The notes below the pieces were generated by a model. It was not told the DNA's origin. It saw only the letters and a list, made by a program, of their open reading frames with translations, and did not search any database. Both the position numbers and the translations under genes were made by a program. A stretch of 64,000 nt of DNA from positions 1,364,001-1,428,000 of the forward strand of contig NZ_CP014275.1 of the NCBI RefSeq assembly GCF_001578105.1. Direction: 5' to 3'. This document shows positions 16,055 through 25,871 of this stretch, in pieces (within the stretch, counting starts at the first letter, position 1; each line of letters starts with the position of its first letter). The DNA is from Martelella sp. AD-3 (GTDB taxonomy: Bacteria > Pseudomonadota > Alphaproteobacteria > Rhizobiales > Rhizobiaceae).

Positions 16055-17329
16055 ATGAGGGTTTACATGAAGGCCATTCTCGCCGCCGCCGGAGTTGCCG
16101 CTCTGGCCACTTCGGCGAGTGCCGAAACGATCCGGGTCTTCGCCAATTCTGCGCATCAGATCGCGTTTGAAGGGCAAGGTGGGCAGGCTGACGCCAGCCT
16201 TGCTGATGCGTTCGAAAGGGAAACGGGTATCAAGGTCGTTTGGGAGACGGTTCCCTATCCGGAGATGCGTCAGACCATGTTACGGGCTCTTGCCGGCAGG
16301 AGCGCCCAGTATGACGTCGTGATGGTTGAGAACAGCTGGGCGGTTCCATCCGTACTCGACAAGCTTGTGTCAGTGAACTCTGTTGCCAGTCCTGATCAAA
16401 CGGATGAGCTCGCAGATATCTTTCCTGCGATGAAGGGAGATTTTACACAAAACGGTGAACTCAAGGGCGTGCCGATCCGCTCCAATCCGCAGATCGTTCA
16501 TTTCAACAAGAAGATTTTCTCCGAACGCGGCATCGATGTGCCGATCAGCTTCGAGGCGATGCTCGATGCTGCTGAAAAGGCTTCGTACAAGCGTAGTGAC
16601 GGGGCGTCCATTTATGGTCTGGCGATCAAGCCCAATGAGGACCTTATATCAATCGTCAAGGCGCTCGGCGGCGGTATCGTCTCGCCGAACTATGAAGTCC
16701 TAGTCGACACACCGGAAACCATAGCCGCCATCAAGCGGATCAGGACGCTTTTTGATGACGGCGCCATTCCGCCGAACTTCTTCTCCATGGATTCAGCTTC
16801 GGTGCAGACGCTGATGCGTGAAGGTCTCGCCGCGATGACGCTGTTCGGCGACAACTACTATCTGCGTTTCAACGACCCAAACTCGTCGCGCATTGCGGGA
16901 GACGCCGGCTTCTTCGCGGTTCCCGGCGAGAAGGATGGCAGTTACGCGCCCACAAAAGTCGCCTTCTGGTCAGCGGCACTGCCGGCGAATGCCGATGCTG
17001 AAAGCCATGCGAATGGCTGGAAGTTCATCCATTATCTCGCTTCTCCACCTGTGCAGCTGCAGATGGCCCTGAACGGCAACGGCCCCGTCAGCATCACAAC
17101 CCTGCATGATCCGGCCTTCATCGACGCGGCGCCCTATGCGGCTGTCTCCGAAATTGCACTCGACCATGCGAGCCCGCTGCTGCCCGTCTTCGACGGGACG
17201 GCTCAGATCCAGGATACGTTCGAACAGGCTGCCGTCGCTGCTATTCTCGGAAAGGAAACAGTGGAGGTCGCGATGAGCGAAGTCGCGGCGAAGATCGAGA
17301 AGATCATCGCAAGCAAGCGTCCTGAATGA
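16055..17329 (+). CDS. Extracellular sugar-binding protein of ABC transporter
   Basis: Family 1-type solute-binding protein of 424 aa. AAGGGAGG precedes the ATG at 16055; a second ATG four codons on is possible. Residues 1-23 are a signal peptide (ILAAAGVAALATSASA, cut after ASA). The mature protein has the usual repeats of such proteins, including ERETGIKVVWETVPYPEMR and SQYDVVMV-like segments. It heads the operon of binding protein, FAD enzyme and two permeases. No ligand can be inferred beyond an oligosaccharide- or polyol-like compound. Confidence 0.9.
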   Translation: MRVYMKAILAAAGVAALATSASAETIRVFANSAHQIAFEGQGGQADASLADAFERETGIKVVWETVPYPEMRQTMLRALAGRSAQYDVVMVENSWAVPSVLDKLVSVNSVASPDQTDELADIFPAMKGDFTQNGELKGVPIRSNPQIVHFNKKIFSERGIDVPISFEAMLDAAEKASYKRSDGASIYGLAIKPNEDLISIVKALGGGIVSPNYEVLVDTPETIAAIKRIRTLFDDGAIPPNFFSMDSASVQTLMREGLAAMTLFGDNYYLRFNDPNSSRIAGDAGFFAVPGEKDGSYAPTKVAFWSAALPANADAESHANGWKFIHYLASPPVQLQMALNGNGPVSITTLHDPAFIDAAPYAAVSEIALDHASPLLPVFDGTAQIQDTFEQAAVAAILGKETVEVAMSEVAAKIEKIIASKRPE

Positions 17330-17452
17330 GCAACGGAGCCTGCCTGCTGATCGTAATGATCCTGCGGGCAGGCACCTGAATTCGAAATGGAGGCTCGGCA
17401 AGCGCGGGCCGGACTCGGCGAGCGTCGAGACTTTCTGAAACGGAGCTTTCAA

Positions 17453-19564
17453 ATGACAGGCTACACCTTGAGCGATCGCGCGGTGCAAACGCGCGATGTG
17501 GATGTCCTTGTGCTTGGCGGCGGCATGTCGGGCGTGTTCTCCGCCATCGGTGCGAAGGACGAGACCACAAGCGTTGTGATCGTGGAACCGGCCAATGTGC
17601 TCGGCGGACAGGGAACAAGCGGCGGCGTCGCCGGTTTCGTGGGTGACACGGAGAATGTCAACGATGCCTTTCGCACGCTGATCGAGCGACTTGCCCTATG
17701 CGGCAAGATTGATCCCTATCGTCCGAATGAAGATCGCCGTGCCTATGATCTGGAGAGCTGCGCCTTTATCCTTCAGGAGCTTGTCGACGAGGCGGGAATA
17801 GAGATCTGGCTGCATTCAACGGCGCTCGACATGCGCAAGGAGGGCGCCGACGTCAGAGAAGTCCTCGTTAGATGCGGCCCGAATCTTGTGGTTGTCCGCC
17901 CTAAAATGGTGATCGATGCAACGGGCAATGCGGTCATTGCGACGATTTCCGGTTGTGAGACCATCCATCTCGGGCCGCGCAAGCAACTGCCGATGAGCCT
18001 CTATTTTACGCTGTGGAATACCGGAAAGCCCGTTGAGCCCTATCTTCCGCCGGGCTGTCCGCTGTGGGAAAGCAGTGACGATTTGCCGATGACTTCCTTG
18101 CATGCCTTCAGCAATGGTCGTGTTGAAGTGAAGATGAAGGTCGTGGGCTTTGATGCCGCCGACGGGTTCAGCCTGTCACGGGCTGAAATCTACGCCCGCC
18201 GACAGATGATGGGTCTGATTTATCACCTGCAAACACAGGGCTATCAGGGAAGGCATTCCTTTGACGGCGGGCGGCCCCTCGCGACCTACACCTTGGCCTC
18301 GGTTTCCCGGAATATCGGGCAGCGGGAAGGGCGCAGGATCATTGGCAGAAGCAAGTTGACCGATGACGATGTGCGCTCTGCCTGCACTTTTAGCGATGCA
18401 GTCGCCGTCGGAGCATATCACCTTGATTTTCACTGGACGGACACGGAAAAGCGCGCCGGAACGGGCGTAACCGATATGGTCGAACCCTATCAGATCCCCC
18501 TGAGCGCCATGCGGCCTGTCGGCCTCAACAATGTCCTTTGTCCAGGCCGCTCGCTCAGTGGCGACCAACTCGCCCTCAGTTCCTACCGCGCGATGACAAC
18601 CTGCGCGCAGATGGGTTTCGGCGCCGGGAAGGCCGCGGTGCACGCTATCTCGCGATCCGGCACGCTTGACACCATTGATTTCGAGGTCCTGAAGAAGACG
18701 CTCGCGGAAAATGGGCAGTCGCTCAACCTTTCGGACTATGGTGATTATTTGCGATGCCTGAGGGTATTTGATGAGTCTGTTCCTTTCGCGGGTCGCTCGG
18801 AAACGAATAGTGAAGGCCGTCTGATACTGGCACGTGCATCAGGCGGTCGGACGCTTGCTCTCCGCCACAACGCGCAGGCCGGGCGTATGGAGATAGCCCT
18901 GCGCCGCGGTGGTGGATGGCAACCAAAAGTGGAGCTGGAGGCGTCAGCGGATGCTGGACATCTTGTCTCATGCGCATTTGGGGGCGACGGCGGGCTTGTC
19001 CTGAACTTCGAGAACAGTCAACAGCGAACCTTTGTGGCTGAAATGCCTGTTGCCGACCTCGATGACGGCAAGGCCTTTTCCGTTCCGGTGGGGAGTATCG
19101 GCGGTGTCCCGTCGACTGACGATCTGGATCAGGTCCGCTTTTCACTGATCTGCGACGCTGAGGGATTTCCGGTCAGCGCATCCGCTTCGGATCACGAAGG
19201 TCCGGCTGCGGTGGATGGAATGTCCGTCCTTTCTCTTGCGTCCTGTCCTTTTGGTCCGGGACGCGCCCATCTTGTGGCTGGCAGAGACGGGGTTCGTGAT
19301 CTGATGCTTGTTCTCATTGTGGAGGGCGAAACGAAGACCATTTCGCGGTATCTGCTTGTTGATCGCAATGCCGATGCCGGAACGCGTCCCGCAATCATTC
19401 CGACCGCCGTCGGGCTCGCATTACTCTATCAGCGCCAGGATGGGGAGGTGCGGTTTTACGAGGGAGCGGTGGAACGTTTCGCGGCGGTCGGCGAGCGGCC
19501 GCCGCGGGAAGAGGACCTGCAGGCCATGCCCTATAATGACCACGTCATTTTTTCGACTTTGTAA
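17453..19564 (+). CDS. FAD-dependent oxidoreductase with C-terminal extra domain
   Basis: Predicted 703-aa protein; the ATG at 17453 is favoured, with CGGAG upstream. The Rossmann FAD motif is VDVLVLGGGMSG (residues about 17-28), followed by GGQGTSGGVAGFVG. The family is the FAD_oxidored group often found with sugar or amine transporters. The core ends near residue 445 (SSYRAMTTCAQMGFGAGKAA occurs about residue 382). The remaining 240 residues form a separate beta-rich domain of unknown type. It sits between the binding-protein and permease genes, so its substrate is probably what the transporter imports. Confidence 0.78.
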   Translation: MTGYTLSDRAVQTRDVDVLVLGGGMSGVFSAIGAKDETTSVVIVEPANVLGGQGTSGGVAGFVGDTENVNDAFRTLIERLALCGKIDPYRPNEDRRAYDLESCAFILQELVDEAGIEIWLHSTALDMRKEGADVREVLVRCGPNLVVVRPKMVIDATGNAVIATISGCETIHLGPRKQLPMSLYFTLWNTGKPVEPYLPPGCPLWESSDDLPMTSLHAFSNGRVEVKMKVVGFDAADGFSLSRAEIYARRQMMGLIYHLQTQGYQGRHSFDGGRPLATYTLASVSRNIGQREGRRIIGRSKLTDDDVRSACTFSDAVAVGAYHLDFHWTDTEKRAGTGVTDMVEPYQIPLSAMRPVGLNNVLCPGRSLSGDQLALSSYRAMTTCAQMGFGAGKAAVHAISRSGTLDTIDFEVLKKTLAENGQSLNLSDYGDYLRCLRVFDESVPFAGRSETNSEGRLILARASGGRTLALRHNAQAGRMEIALRRGGGWQPKVELEASADAGHLVSCAFGGDGGLVLNFENSQQRTFVAEMPVADLDDGKAFSVPVGSIGGVPSTDDLDQVRFSLICDAEGFPVSASASDHEGPAAVDGMSVLSLASCPFGPGRAHLVAGRDGVRDLMLVLIVEGETKTISRYLLVDRNADAGTRPAIIPTAVGLALLYQRQDGEVRFYEGAVERFAAVGERPPREEDLQAMPYNDHVIFSTL

Positions 19565-19575
19565 TTGGGGGCGAT

Positions 19576-20505
19576 ATGTCGACCACAAGTGTTGAAACCG
19601 ACCTTGGCGTTGAACGTCAGATCCGAAAACTTGCCCGCAAAAGCGCGTTCCGCGGCTGGTCGCTCATGGCACCGCTCTACGTTTTGTTGATGCTGGTGAT
19701 CGTGCTGCCGGAACTCTGGGCGTTCTACCTGAGCTTCACGGATTATTCCGTCGGGCAGGTTGCCAGCCGGGTTGGACTCCAGAACTACAACGAAGTCCTG
19801 CAGGACTCCGAGTTCTGGTACTCCGCCCTCCGGACGCTGATATTCGCAGCGGTCGCCGTGGCGCTGGAGGTCGCCGTAGGCCTGTCGCTTGCCTGCATTC
19901 TGAACAAGAAACTGCTGCTGCGCGGCCTTTTCATTGCGGCGCTGATCGCTCCGATCGCCATGAGCCAGGCGGTGACGTCTGCAATCTGGAGCTATCTCCT
20001 GGACTTCAACGTCGGGCCGCTCAACTACCTGACCGGTATTCTCGGCCTCGGACGGCATCAATGGCTTTCTTCGACGGCGACAGTTCTCGTCGTTGTCGCG
20101 CTTGTCGAATTCTGGGCCGGCATGCCGCACGTTCTGATCATGCTCTATCCGGTGCGCGCTTCGCTTCCCGAGGAACTCTACGAGGCGGCAGAACTCGACG
20201 GAGCCGATGGGCATCAGATTTTCCGACGTATCACCATGCCCCTGATGGCGCCGGCAGTCCTGATCGCCATGATTTTCCGTATCATCATCACGATGCGTGC
20301 CTTCGGTGTGATTTGGATTCTGACCCGCGGCGGTCCCCTCAATGCCTCCGAAATCCTCTCGATCTATCTTTACAAGATCGGCTTCAGCTATTTCGAATTC
20401 GGCAAGGCCGCAGCGATCGCCTGGCTCATCCTGCTACTGACGGCGCTTGTCGCATCGTTCTACATCTTCCGGCTTTACGCCGTTTCGTTTTCTGAAAAGC
20501 GCTGA
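19576..20505 (+). CDS. Sugar ABC transporter permease (MalF/UgpA type)
   Basis: Inner-membrane permease of 309 aa with six predicted spans and the EAA loop EELYEAAELDGADGHQIFRR. It starts 11 bases after the oxidoreductase gene and ends 9 bases before its partner permease. Length and order are typical for CUT1 importers. Confidence 0.92.
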   Translation: MSTTSVETDLGVERQIRKLARKSAFRGWSLMAPLYVLLMLVIVLPELWAFYLSFTDYSVGQVASRVGLQNYNEVLQDSEFWYSALRTLIFAAVAVALEVAVGLSLACILNKKLLLRGLFIAALIAPIAMSQAVTSAIWSYLLDFNVGPLNYLTGILGLGRHQWLSSTATVLVVVALVEFWAGMPHVLIMLYPVRASLPEELYEAAELDGADGHQIFRRITMPLMAPAVLIAMIFRIIITMRAFGVIWILTRGGPLNASEILSIYLYKIGFSYFEFGKAAAIAWLILLLTALVASFYIFRLYAVSFSEKR

Positions 20506-20514
20506 GGAAAGACA

Positions 20515-21351
20515 ATGAGCGCCAGACACAAACTCACAGTCGCCGAACGAGGCTTTCTCGCCATCTTCGTGTTTCTTTCGGTCTTTCCGATCCTTGTCGT
20601 TGTCGTTTCCTCGTTCAAGGCTGGACGAGATATCTTCACCTACAAGCCGGTTATCTTCTTTGCACCGACGCTGGACAATTACCTCAGCCTGTTCACCCGC
20701 TGGGGGCGCTTCGGTGAAGGTATACTCAACAGCCTCGTCGTCACCGCGGGCTCTATTCTTCTTACGCTCGTGGCCTGCCTGCCGGCGGCCTACGCAATGT
20801 CGCGGATGCCGCGTTATGGTGTCGGCAAATCATCGATCGTGCTCCTCGTCATCGAGATGCTGCCGCCACTGGTCGTGACGGTGCCCCTTTTTCCGATCTT
20901 CTCCTATCTCGGACTGGATAATTCCAACCTGGGCCTGATGCTGATCTATTCGACTTTCGAGGTCACGCTCGCGACCCTGATTCTGAAGACCTTCATCGAC
21001 AGTATTCCTGCCGAGATCGAGGAAGCTGCGGCTATCGACGGCTGCCGCGGCCTTGCGCGGTTCTTCCGGATCGTCTTTCCACTAATCGTGCCCGGTATTG
21101 TTACGGTGGCGATCTTCGTCGCCTTGTTTGCCTGGAACGACTTCATGTTCGGGCTCATTCTAACGACATCGAGGACGCAGACTGCGCCGGTCGTGCTTGC
21201 TGACATGCTGGCGGGGATAGGCGAGGGTACTGCAACATGGGGAGAAGTGTTCGCCGCGGCAACGCTCCAGATGATCCCTGTGTTGGCCTTTACATGGCTG
21301 GTTCAGCGGCAGATGCTGTCAAAGGCGGTTGGCAGCGCGGTCAAGGGATGA
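20515..21351 (+). CDS. Sugar ABC transporter permease (MalG/UgpE type)
   Basis: Second permease, 278 aa and six spans, with the EAA loop EIEEAAAIDGCRGLARFFRI. It completes the binding protein, FAD enzyme, permease, permease operon. The GntR regulator is convergent, ending 69 bases after this gene. Confidence 0.92.
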   Translation: MSARHKLTVAERGFLAIFVFLSVFPILVVVVSSFKAGRDIFTYKPVIFFAPTLDNYLSLFTRWGRFGEGILNSLVVTAGSILLTLVACLPAAYAMSRMPRYGVGKSSIVLLVIEMLPPLVVTVPLFPIFSYLGLDNSNLGLMLIYSTFEVTLATLILKTFIDSIPAEIEEAAAIDGCRGLARFFRIVFPLIVPGIVTVAIFVALFAWNDFMFGLILTTSRTQTAPVVLADMLAGIGEGTATWGEVFAAATLQMIPVLAFTWLVQRQMLSKAVGSAVKG

Positions 21352-21419
21352 ATTTGCGAAACCGCCACGGCGCGTACATTCCTGGCGGGGCTGATCTTCG
21401 GAAAGGCCGCCCGAACCCC

Positions 21420-22094
21420 TCAGCCGATCCCGAGCGCGCGGTTCCGGCCTTTCATGATATGGGTCGTCATCGCCTCGGCGGCCCTTTGCGGGTCGCGCGC
21501 CTCGAGAGCGTCGATGACCGCCAAGTGATCACGCATGGTCGGCTTGACGATTTCGTTGAAAAGCCGGCCTTGCTCCTGCCGGACAAGGCTGATCTTCATT
21601 GCATTGACGCGATATGCGTCCGAGATGACCTTGTTGTGCAGCGCTTCTATGATCGTGTTGTGAAACCCGTGATCGACCTCTTGCGCCGCGTGCACGAGGC
21701 CTAGAGGCACCTGTTCGTTCATCGACAGGGCCTCGACCTTGTCGACGATCGCGGTGTGATTTTGTCTCGCTTCGGCAAGGGCCGCGGGAGAGGCCGTCCT
21801 GGCGAATTCCATCACGGCCTCGCGTTCCAGAAAAAGCCGGAACTGAAACGCATCGCGGATCAGATTGACATCAATGCTTGCGATCTGCAGGCCGCGTTGA
21901 GGAATGGTCGTGATCAACCCTTCGGTTTCGAGGCGCGGAATCAGTTCGCGGATTGCCGCCAGCGGCAGTCCCGTAAGTTCCACGAGCTGTCGCTGGCTTA
22001 CAAACTGTCCCGGCCGCAGTTCGCGGGCCAGCAGTTGCTGAGTGAACCGGACATAGGCTTTGTCACGAAGATTGGAGCGTTCGCCATTCGTCAC
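21420..22094 (-). CDS. GntR-family regulator with FCD-type domain
   Basis: Predicted 224-aa repressor. Residues about 10-75 are the GntR winged helix (LVELTGLPLAAIRELIPRLE with ITTIPQRGLQI), and the C-terminal helical half resembles the FCD ligand domain (LFLEREAVMEFARTA, metal-site histidines likely in AAQEVDHGFHNTI). A perfect palindrome lies 44 bases before its start, and related sites lie in the transporter promoter, so it probably controls both. The inducer is presumably the transported compound. Confidence 0.85.
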   Translation of the reverse strand: MTNGERSNLRDKAYVRFTQQLLARELRPGQFVSQRQLVELTGLPLAAIRELIPRLETEGLITTIPQRGLQIASIDVNLIRDAFQFRLFLEREAVMEFARTASPAALAEARQNHTAIVDKVEALSMNEQVPLGLVHAAQEVDHGFHNTIIEALHNKVISDAYRVNAMKISLVRQEQGRLFNEIVKPTMRDHLAVIDALEARDPQRAAEAMTTHIMKGRNRALGIG

Positions 22095-22137
22095 TGTGTT
22101 TCTGATCCTCGGGTGTCATCAAAAGGTAAAATGATAT

Positions 22138-22147
22138 TAACATGTTA
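22138..22147. promoter_or_regulatory. Palindromic operator before the GntR gene
   Basis: TAACATGTTA is a perfect 10-bp palindrome 44 bases upstream of the regulator start, matching the AACATG cores at 15970-16011. Autoregulation is inferred. Confidence 0.5.
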
Positions 22148-22301
22148 CGCGGCGCGGTGAAAGACCGCAAGCACCGGTGCATCAAAAGTCGGATTTTGCT
22201 GCTGATAGTCGGACCACCTCCCGAAAATCCGGACACTGACGGCTTTGGAAGTGAACGGTGCCGGGTTTGCCGGAGACCCCAGCTCTTGAGAGGTAGGGGC
22301 T

Positions 22302-23063
22302 ATGACAAGCAAGATGACCAATAGATATTCGCCAGAGGTCCGCACCCGGGCTGTTCGGATGGTGATCGAACACGAAGCCGAACATCCTTCGCTGTGGGCT
22401 GCCATTTCCTTGATAGCTGCAAAGATCGGTTGCTCGGCACATACGCTCAATGAGTGGGTCAAACGGGCTGAGGTGGATAGCGGCAAGCGGGCCGGTTTAC
22501 CGAGCGATGTCGCGGAGAAGATGAAGGCTTTGGAACGCGAGAACCGGGAACTTCGTCGGGCGAACGAGATCTTGCGCAAGCGTCTGCGTATTTTGCTTGA
22601 GCCGAGCTCGACCGCCCACTGAAGCGATGATTACCTTCATCGATGAACGTCGTTCTGTGCTTGGGCCAATGTCGGATATTGGGCCTATATCTGCGGGCTT
22701 CTGCCGATTGCCCCATTCACCTACTACGATGCCGTTGCCAAGCGCACTGACGTGGATCGCCTGTCGGTCCGCGCTCGACGTGACATGGCCATGAAGATCG
22801 AGATACGCCGGGTGTTCAACGAGAACTTCCTGGTCTATGGCGTGCGGAAAGTCTGGCGGCAGTTGCAGCGAGAAGGCTTCGTTGTCGCTTGGCTCGCACC
22901 GTCGCACGGCTCATGAGAATGATGGGACTCCAAGGCATCATTCGTGGCAAGCCAGTCAAAACCACCGTGCCGGACAAGTCCGCTCCGTGCCCACTCTACC
23001 GGGTCAACCGACAGTTCTTCGCATCCGCGCCGAACATGCTTTGGCTTTCCGATTTCACATATG
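22302..23063 (+). pseudogene. IS3-family transposase genes, frameshifted and split
   Basis: The first frame (22302-22622) encodes an OrfA-type helix-turn-helix protein ([16 protein letters not shown], leucine-zipper region near [16 protein letters not shown]). OrfB follows in pieces: MITFIDERRS in one frame, AKRTDVDRLSVRARRDMA and VYGVRKVWRQLQREGF in another, and ARTVARLMRMMGLQ to NMLWLSDFTY in a third. At least two frameshifts and a small internal duplication are present. At 23063 the coding sequence is broken by a group II intron, and its continuation is not found nearby. Confidence 0.8.
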
Positions 23064-24446
23064 GTGCGCCTCGTCCCGGATGGTCCGGGGTGCATATGTC
23101 TGGAATGCATTGAGAAAGGAGGAATTAAAGACTGCCTTGCCCCCTGCTGTGAGGGGCATGAGCCCAAGCGGCGGTGACCTGTCGTCAACTGGCAGGGTGA
23201 CGTAGCCCGCAGGTAAAGGGGATTGAGGCGAAGCCGCTACGCCGAGATGGTTCCCGAGGCTGAAGTATTGGAAGGTTGAGGAACACGAACCGGTTCACCC
23301 GCATCTGAGGGCTGGAATGTCGCCTCCGCCTACACGGCTTAACAGGCGGAATGCCAATGGTGCCGACGGAGACGTATGTCGGCGGCACGCGAATGTGACT
23401 GCACAAGTGGGGCAGTTACATGGGGCATGGGGAGAATGCAGCCAGACCATGACATCGGCATCGACTTGCGGAACGCAAGGGAAAAGACTGCGACCGGCAG
23501 CCTCACCAATACGCATGACGTCCAGCATATGAACGAGGGAAGGCATGATGGAATGCCCACGATGTTCTGCGTCGCAAGGGAGTTGACCCTGATGTCCATC
23601 ATGCTGGCGGAGTTCCCGTAGTAGTTCGCGGCAGGGAAAGCCTGTCACATGGCGAAGTGGAACAGTTCAATCTGCTTGGAGTGCAAATTACCTGACCGAA
23701 AGAGGTGAAGACCTTTGATAATCAGCGAAATGCAGCACAAGCTCGCAACATGGGCCGAGGCCGATCCGAACCGGCGGTTCGATCGTCTTCTGCGGCTCAT
23801 TGCCGATCGGGAGTGGCTTGCCGAAGCGGCCCGCGTTGTTCTGGCGTCAAGTGGCGCGCGGACACCGGGCATAGACGGAATAGACAGGCAACGGATGTAG
23901 GCCGGATTGGACCACCATCTGGCCGGCCTGCGGACTGACCTGCTGAAGGGTAGCTATTGCCCGATGCCGGTCAAGCGGATCTATATCCCGAAAGTCAATG
24001 GCAAGCTACGACCGCTGGGTATACCGACCCTGACAGACCGCATCGTCCAACGTGTCATGCTGATGGCCATGGAGCCGATCTGGGAAAGCGACTTCCATCG
24101 CTTGTCCTACGGCTTCCGGCCGGAACGCAGCGTGCATCATGCTGTCCGCACCGTGAAGATCCAGCTTCAAGATGGAGCGGATACGACGAGGGGGCGCTGG
24201 GTCATCGAAGGTGATCTGGCAAGTTACTTCGGCACGGTCCATCACCGGCTGCTTCTTAAATGCGTGCGGCGGCGGGACGGACGGTTTGTCGAACTCCTCT
24301 GGCGCATTCTCAAGGCAGGTCACATTGACCGTGGCCTGTTCAGGGCTGCCAGCCAGGGTGTTCCGCAAGGTGGCGGCCTGTCACCGCTCCTGTCCAACAT
24401 CATGCTCCATGAGTTCGATGTCTGGCTGGAGGCGAAATACCTGACC
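23064..24446 (+). mobile_element. Group II intron, 3'-truncated, inserted in IS3 orfB
   Basis: The insertion begins GTGCGCC, the usual GUGYG start of bacterial group II introns, directly after the DFTY codons of the IS3 gene. About 650 bases of ribozyme-like leader precede the reverse-transcriptase frame. The sequence ends abruptly at about 24446 inside that frame, so domains V and VI and the 3' splice site are missing. It cannot splice. Confidence 0.8.
23715..24446 (+). pseudogene. Group II intron reverse transcriptase, nonsense-mutated and truncated
   Basis: The frame starts MIISEMQHKLATWAEADPN (TTG start) and shows RT blocks RIYIPKVNGKLRPLGIPTL, YGFRPERSVHHAV, WVIEGDLASYF and VPQGGGLSPLLSNI. 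An in-frame TAG at 23898-23900 interrupts it after GIDRQRM. The frame is cut before the catalytic YADD motif, so maturase and endonuclease parts are lost. It is dead by two independent changes. Confidence 0.85.
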
Positions 24447-24507
24447 CGATGCCGAGCATTGCAGCGCGAACATCGTCCATCTCTTTCCAGAATTCGGATT
24501 TTGACAT
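24447..24507 (-). pseudogene. 5' fragment of a pyridoxamine-phosphate-oxidase-like gene
   Basis: On the minus strand GGAGAAAAGA precedes an ATG at 24507 and the peptide MSKSEFWKEMDDVRAAMLGI, which resembles the start of general-stress flavin-binding proteins of the PPOX family. It ends where the group II intron remnant begins. Only about 20 codons survive. Confidence 0.45.
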
Positions 24508-25096
24508 TCTTTTCTCCTTCGGAGAGATAAACGTTTTCCGCCTTGAAAAGGTTGCTGCCAAAAACTCGAATAGAGGATTTCGCGCGAACGTTTTGGACCG
24601 CGCGGAAGTGTGACGCTTCCGTTCGGCGGATTGGTGCCGCAATGGTGACGACCGCTGGCTCAAGGCGCCGCTGCAGAGCATTGCGCCTCAAATGTCCGTC
24701 GTTGAATGATTATGGACAGAATGGGTTCTGTCTGTCGATTCCGGATGGCCAGCCGCCCGACGCTTGCTCTACCATCTTCCAGAAGCGCTTCGTTAGGGAC
24801 TGCCCACCCGGCGCGGTTCAGCCTGTGACGGGCTGAAAATTCAAGAGCAAGGTTTCCGCCAACAGTTAGAGATTTTCGAGATAATTTATAAGACCACTGA
24901 AGCATCGGAACGCCGAAGGTGTCCGCGCCCGGAATGCGTGTAAGGTCGAAGTTGGCCTCTCCCGCTTTCCGCGGACGTTGGACGATTTCTCGAACGAGCG
25001 GTCTGTCGCGATGCGCGTGCGTCTCACCGTTTTGTTCAATGGTTTCCGCTGGCTTTGCCAAGTTGTTTGACCTCCGCGTTTGGGGATCGAGACGAG
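24508..25096. other. Stretch with no confident gene
   Basis: This holds the upstream region of the PPOX fragment and about 500 bases I cannot assign. A leftward frame starting at a TTG near 25060, with GGAGG upstream and the beginning KPAETIEQNGETHAHRD, could encode a protein of about 130 aa or be a decayed gene. I do not recognise it. Confidence 0.35.
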
Positions 25097-25799
25097 ATGA
25101 AGTTGCCGAGCTCATTTCCCCGTCTGAGGGGGGCGTTTTCCGCGTGAAGTTGTCGCCTGCGCGGTCTGGGCCTATCATCGATTTACGTCGAGCACGGCCG
25201 ATATGGTAGATCTTCTTGCTGAACGCAGTGTGATCGTGAGCAGGGAAACGGTTCGTCTCTGGATCAACCGCTTTGGCCGACATTTTGCCGACTCTATTCG
25301 CACAGACCGGCCCAAGCCGAACGATAAGTGGCATATGGATGAGGCTGTCATCACGATCGGCGGAAAGAAATTCTGGCTTTGGCGGGCAATTGACACCGCT
25401 GGTGACGTGCTCGACATTTTGGTTCAAGCTCGCCGCCATACCAAAGCTGCCAAGCGTTTTTTCTCAAGGCTGGTCAAGCAATTCGGTGAACCACGTGTCG
25501 TGGTGACGGACCAGCTGCGGTCCTACGCCGCGGCGAAACGCGAGGTCGCGCCCGGTCTGGACCACTGGTCGCACAAAGGCCTCAACAACAGGACCGAAAA
25601 CAGCCACCTACCGTTCCGCAAACGGGAGAAAACGATGCAGGGCTTCAGATCAGCTAGCGGGCTGCAGCGTTTCATCTCCGTTCACTCCGCAACCCGCAAC
25701 GACTTCTTCGTTCCCGCCCGCCGCCGATATGCCCAGACCATCCGCTACCATCGGATGGTAGCCATCGACGCTTGGAAGACGGCGTCCGGCATCGCTTGA
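25097..25799 (+). pseudogene. IS6-family transposase with 5' frameshift
   Basis: The gene begins MKLPSSFPRLRG at 25097 and loses frame in a run of G near 25130. The correct frame resumes as RFPREVVACAVWAYHRF and stays open to 25799 through VSRETVRLWINRFGRHFAD. The DDE residues are visible in HMDEAVITIGGKK, VVTDQLRSY and NRTENSHLPFRKRE. The catalytic domain is intact, but the N-terminal end is out of frame, so the element is probably inactive unless an internal start serves. Confidence 0.8.
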
Positions 25800-25871
25800 A
25801 GTAAGCTGACAATCCGGGAAGCTGATCCTCCTACGTTACCGTGACAACTCCCCCGGTTTTCATCATCGACA

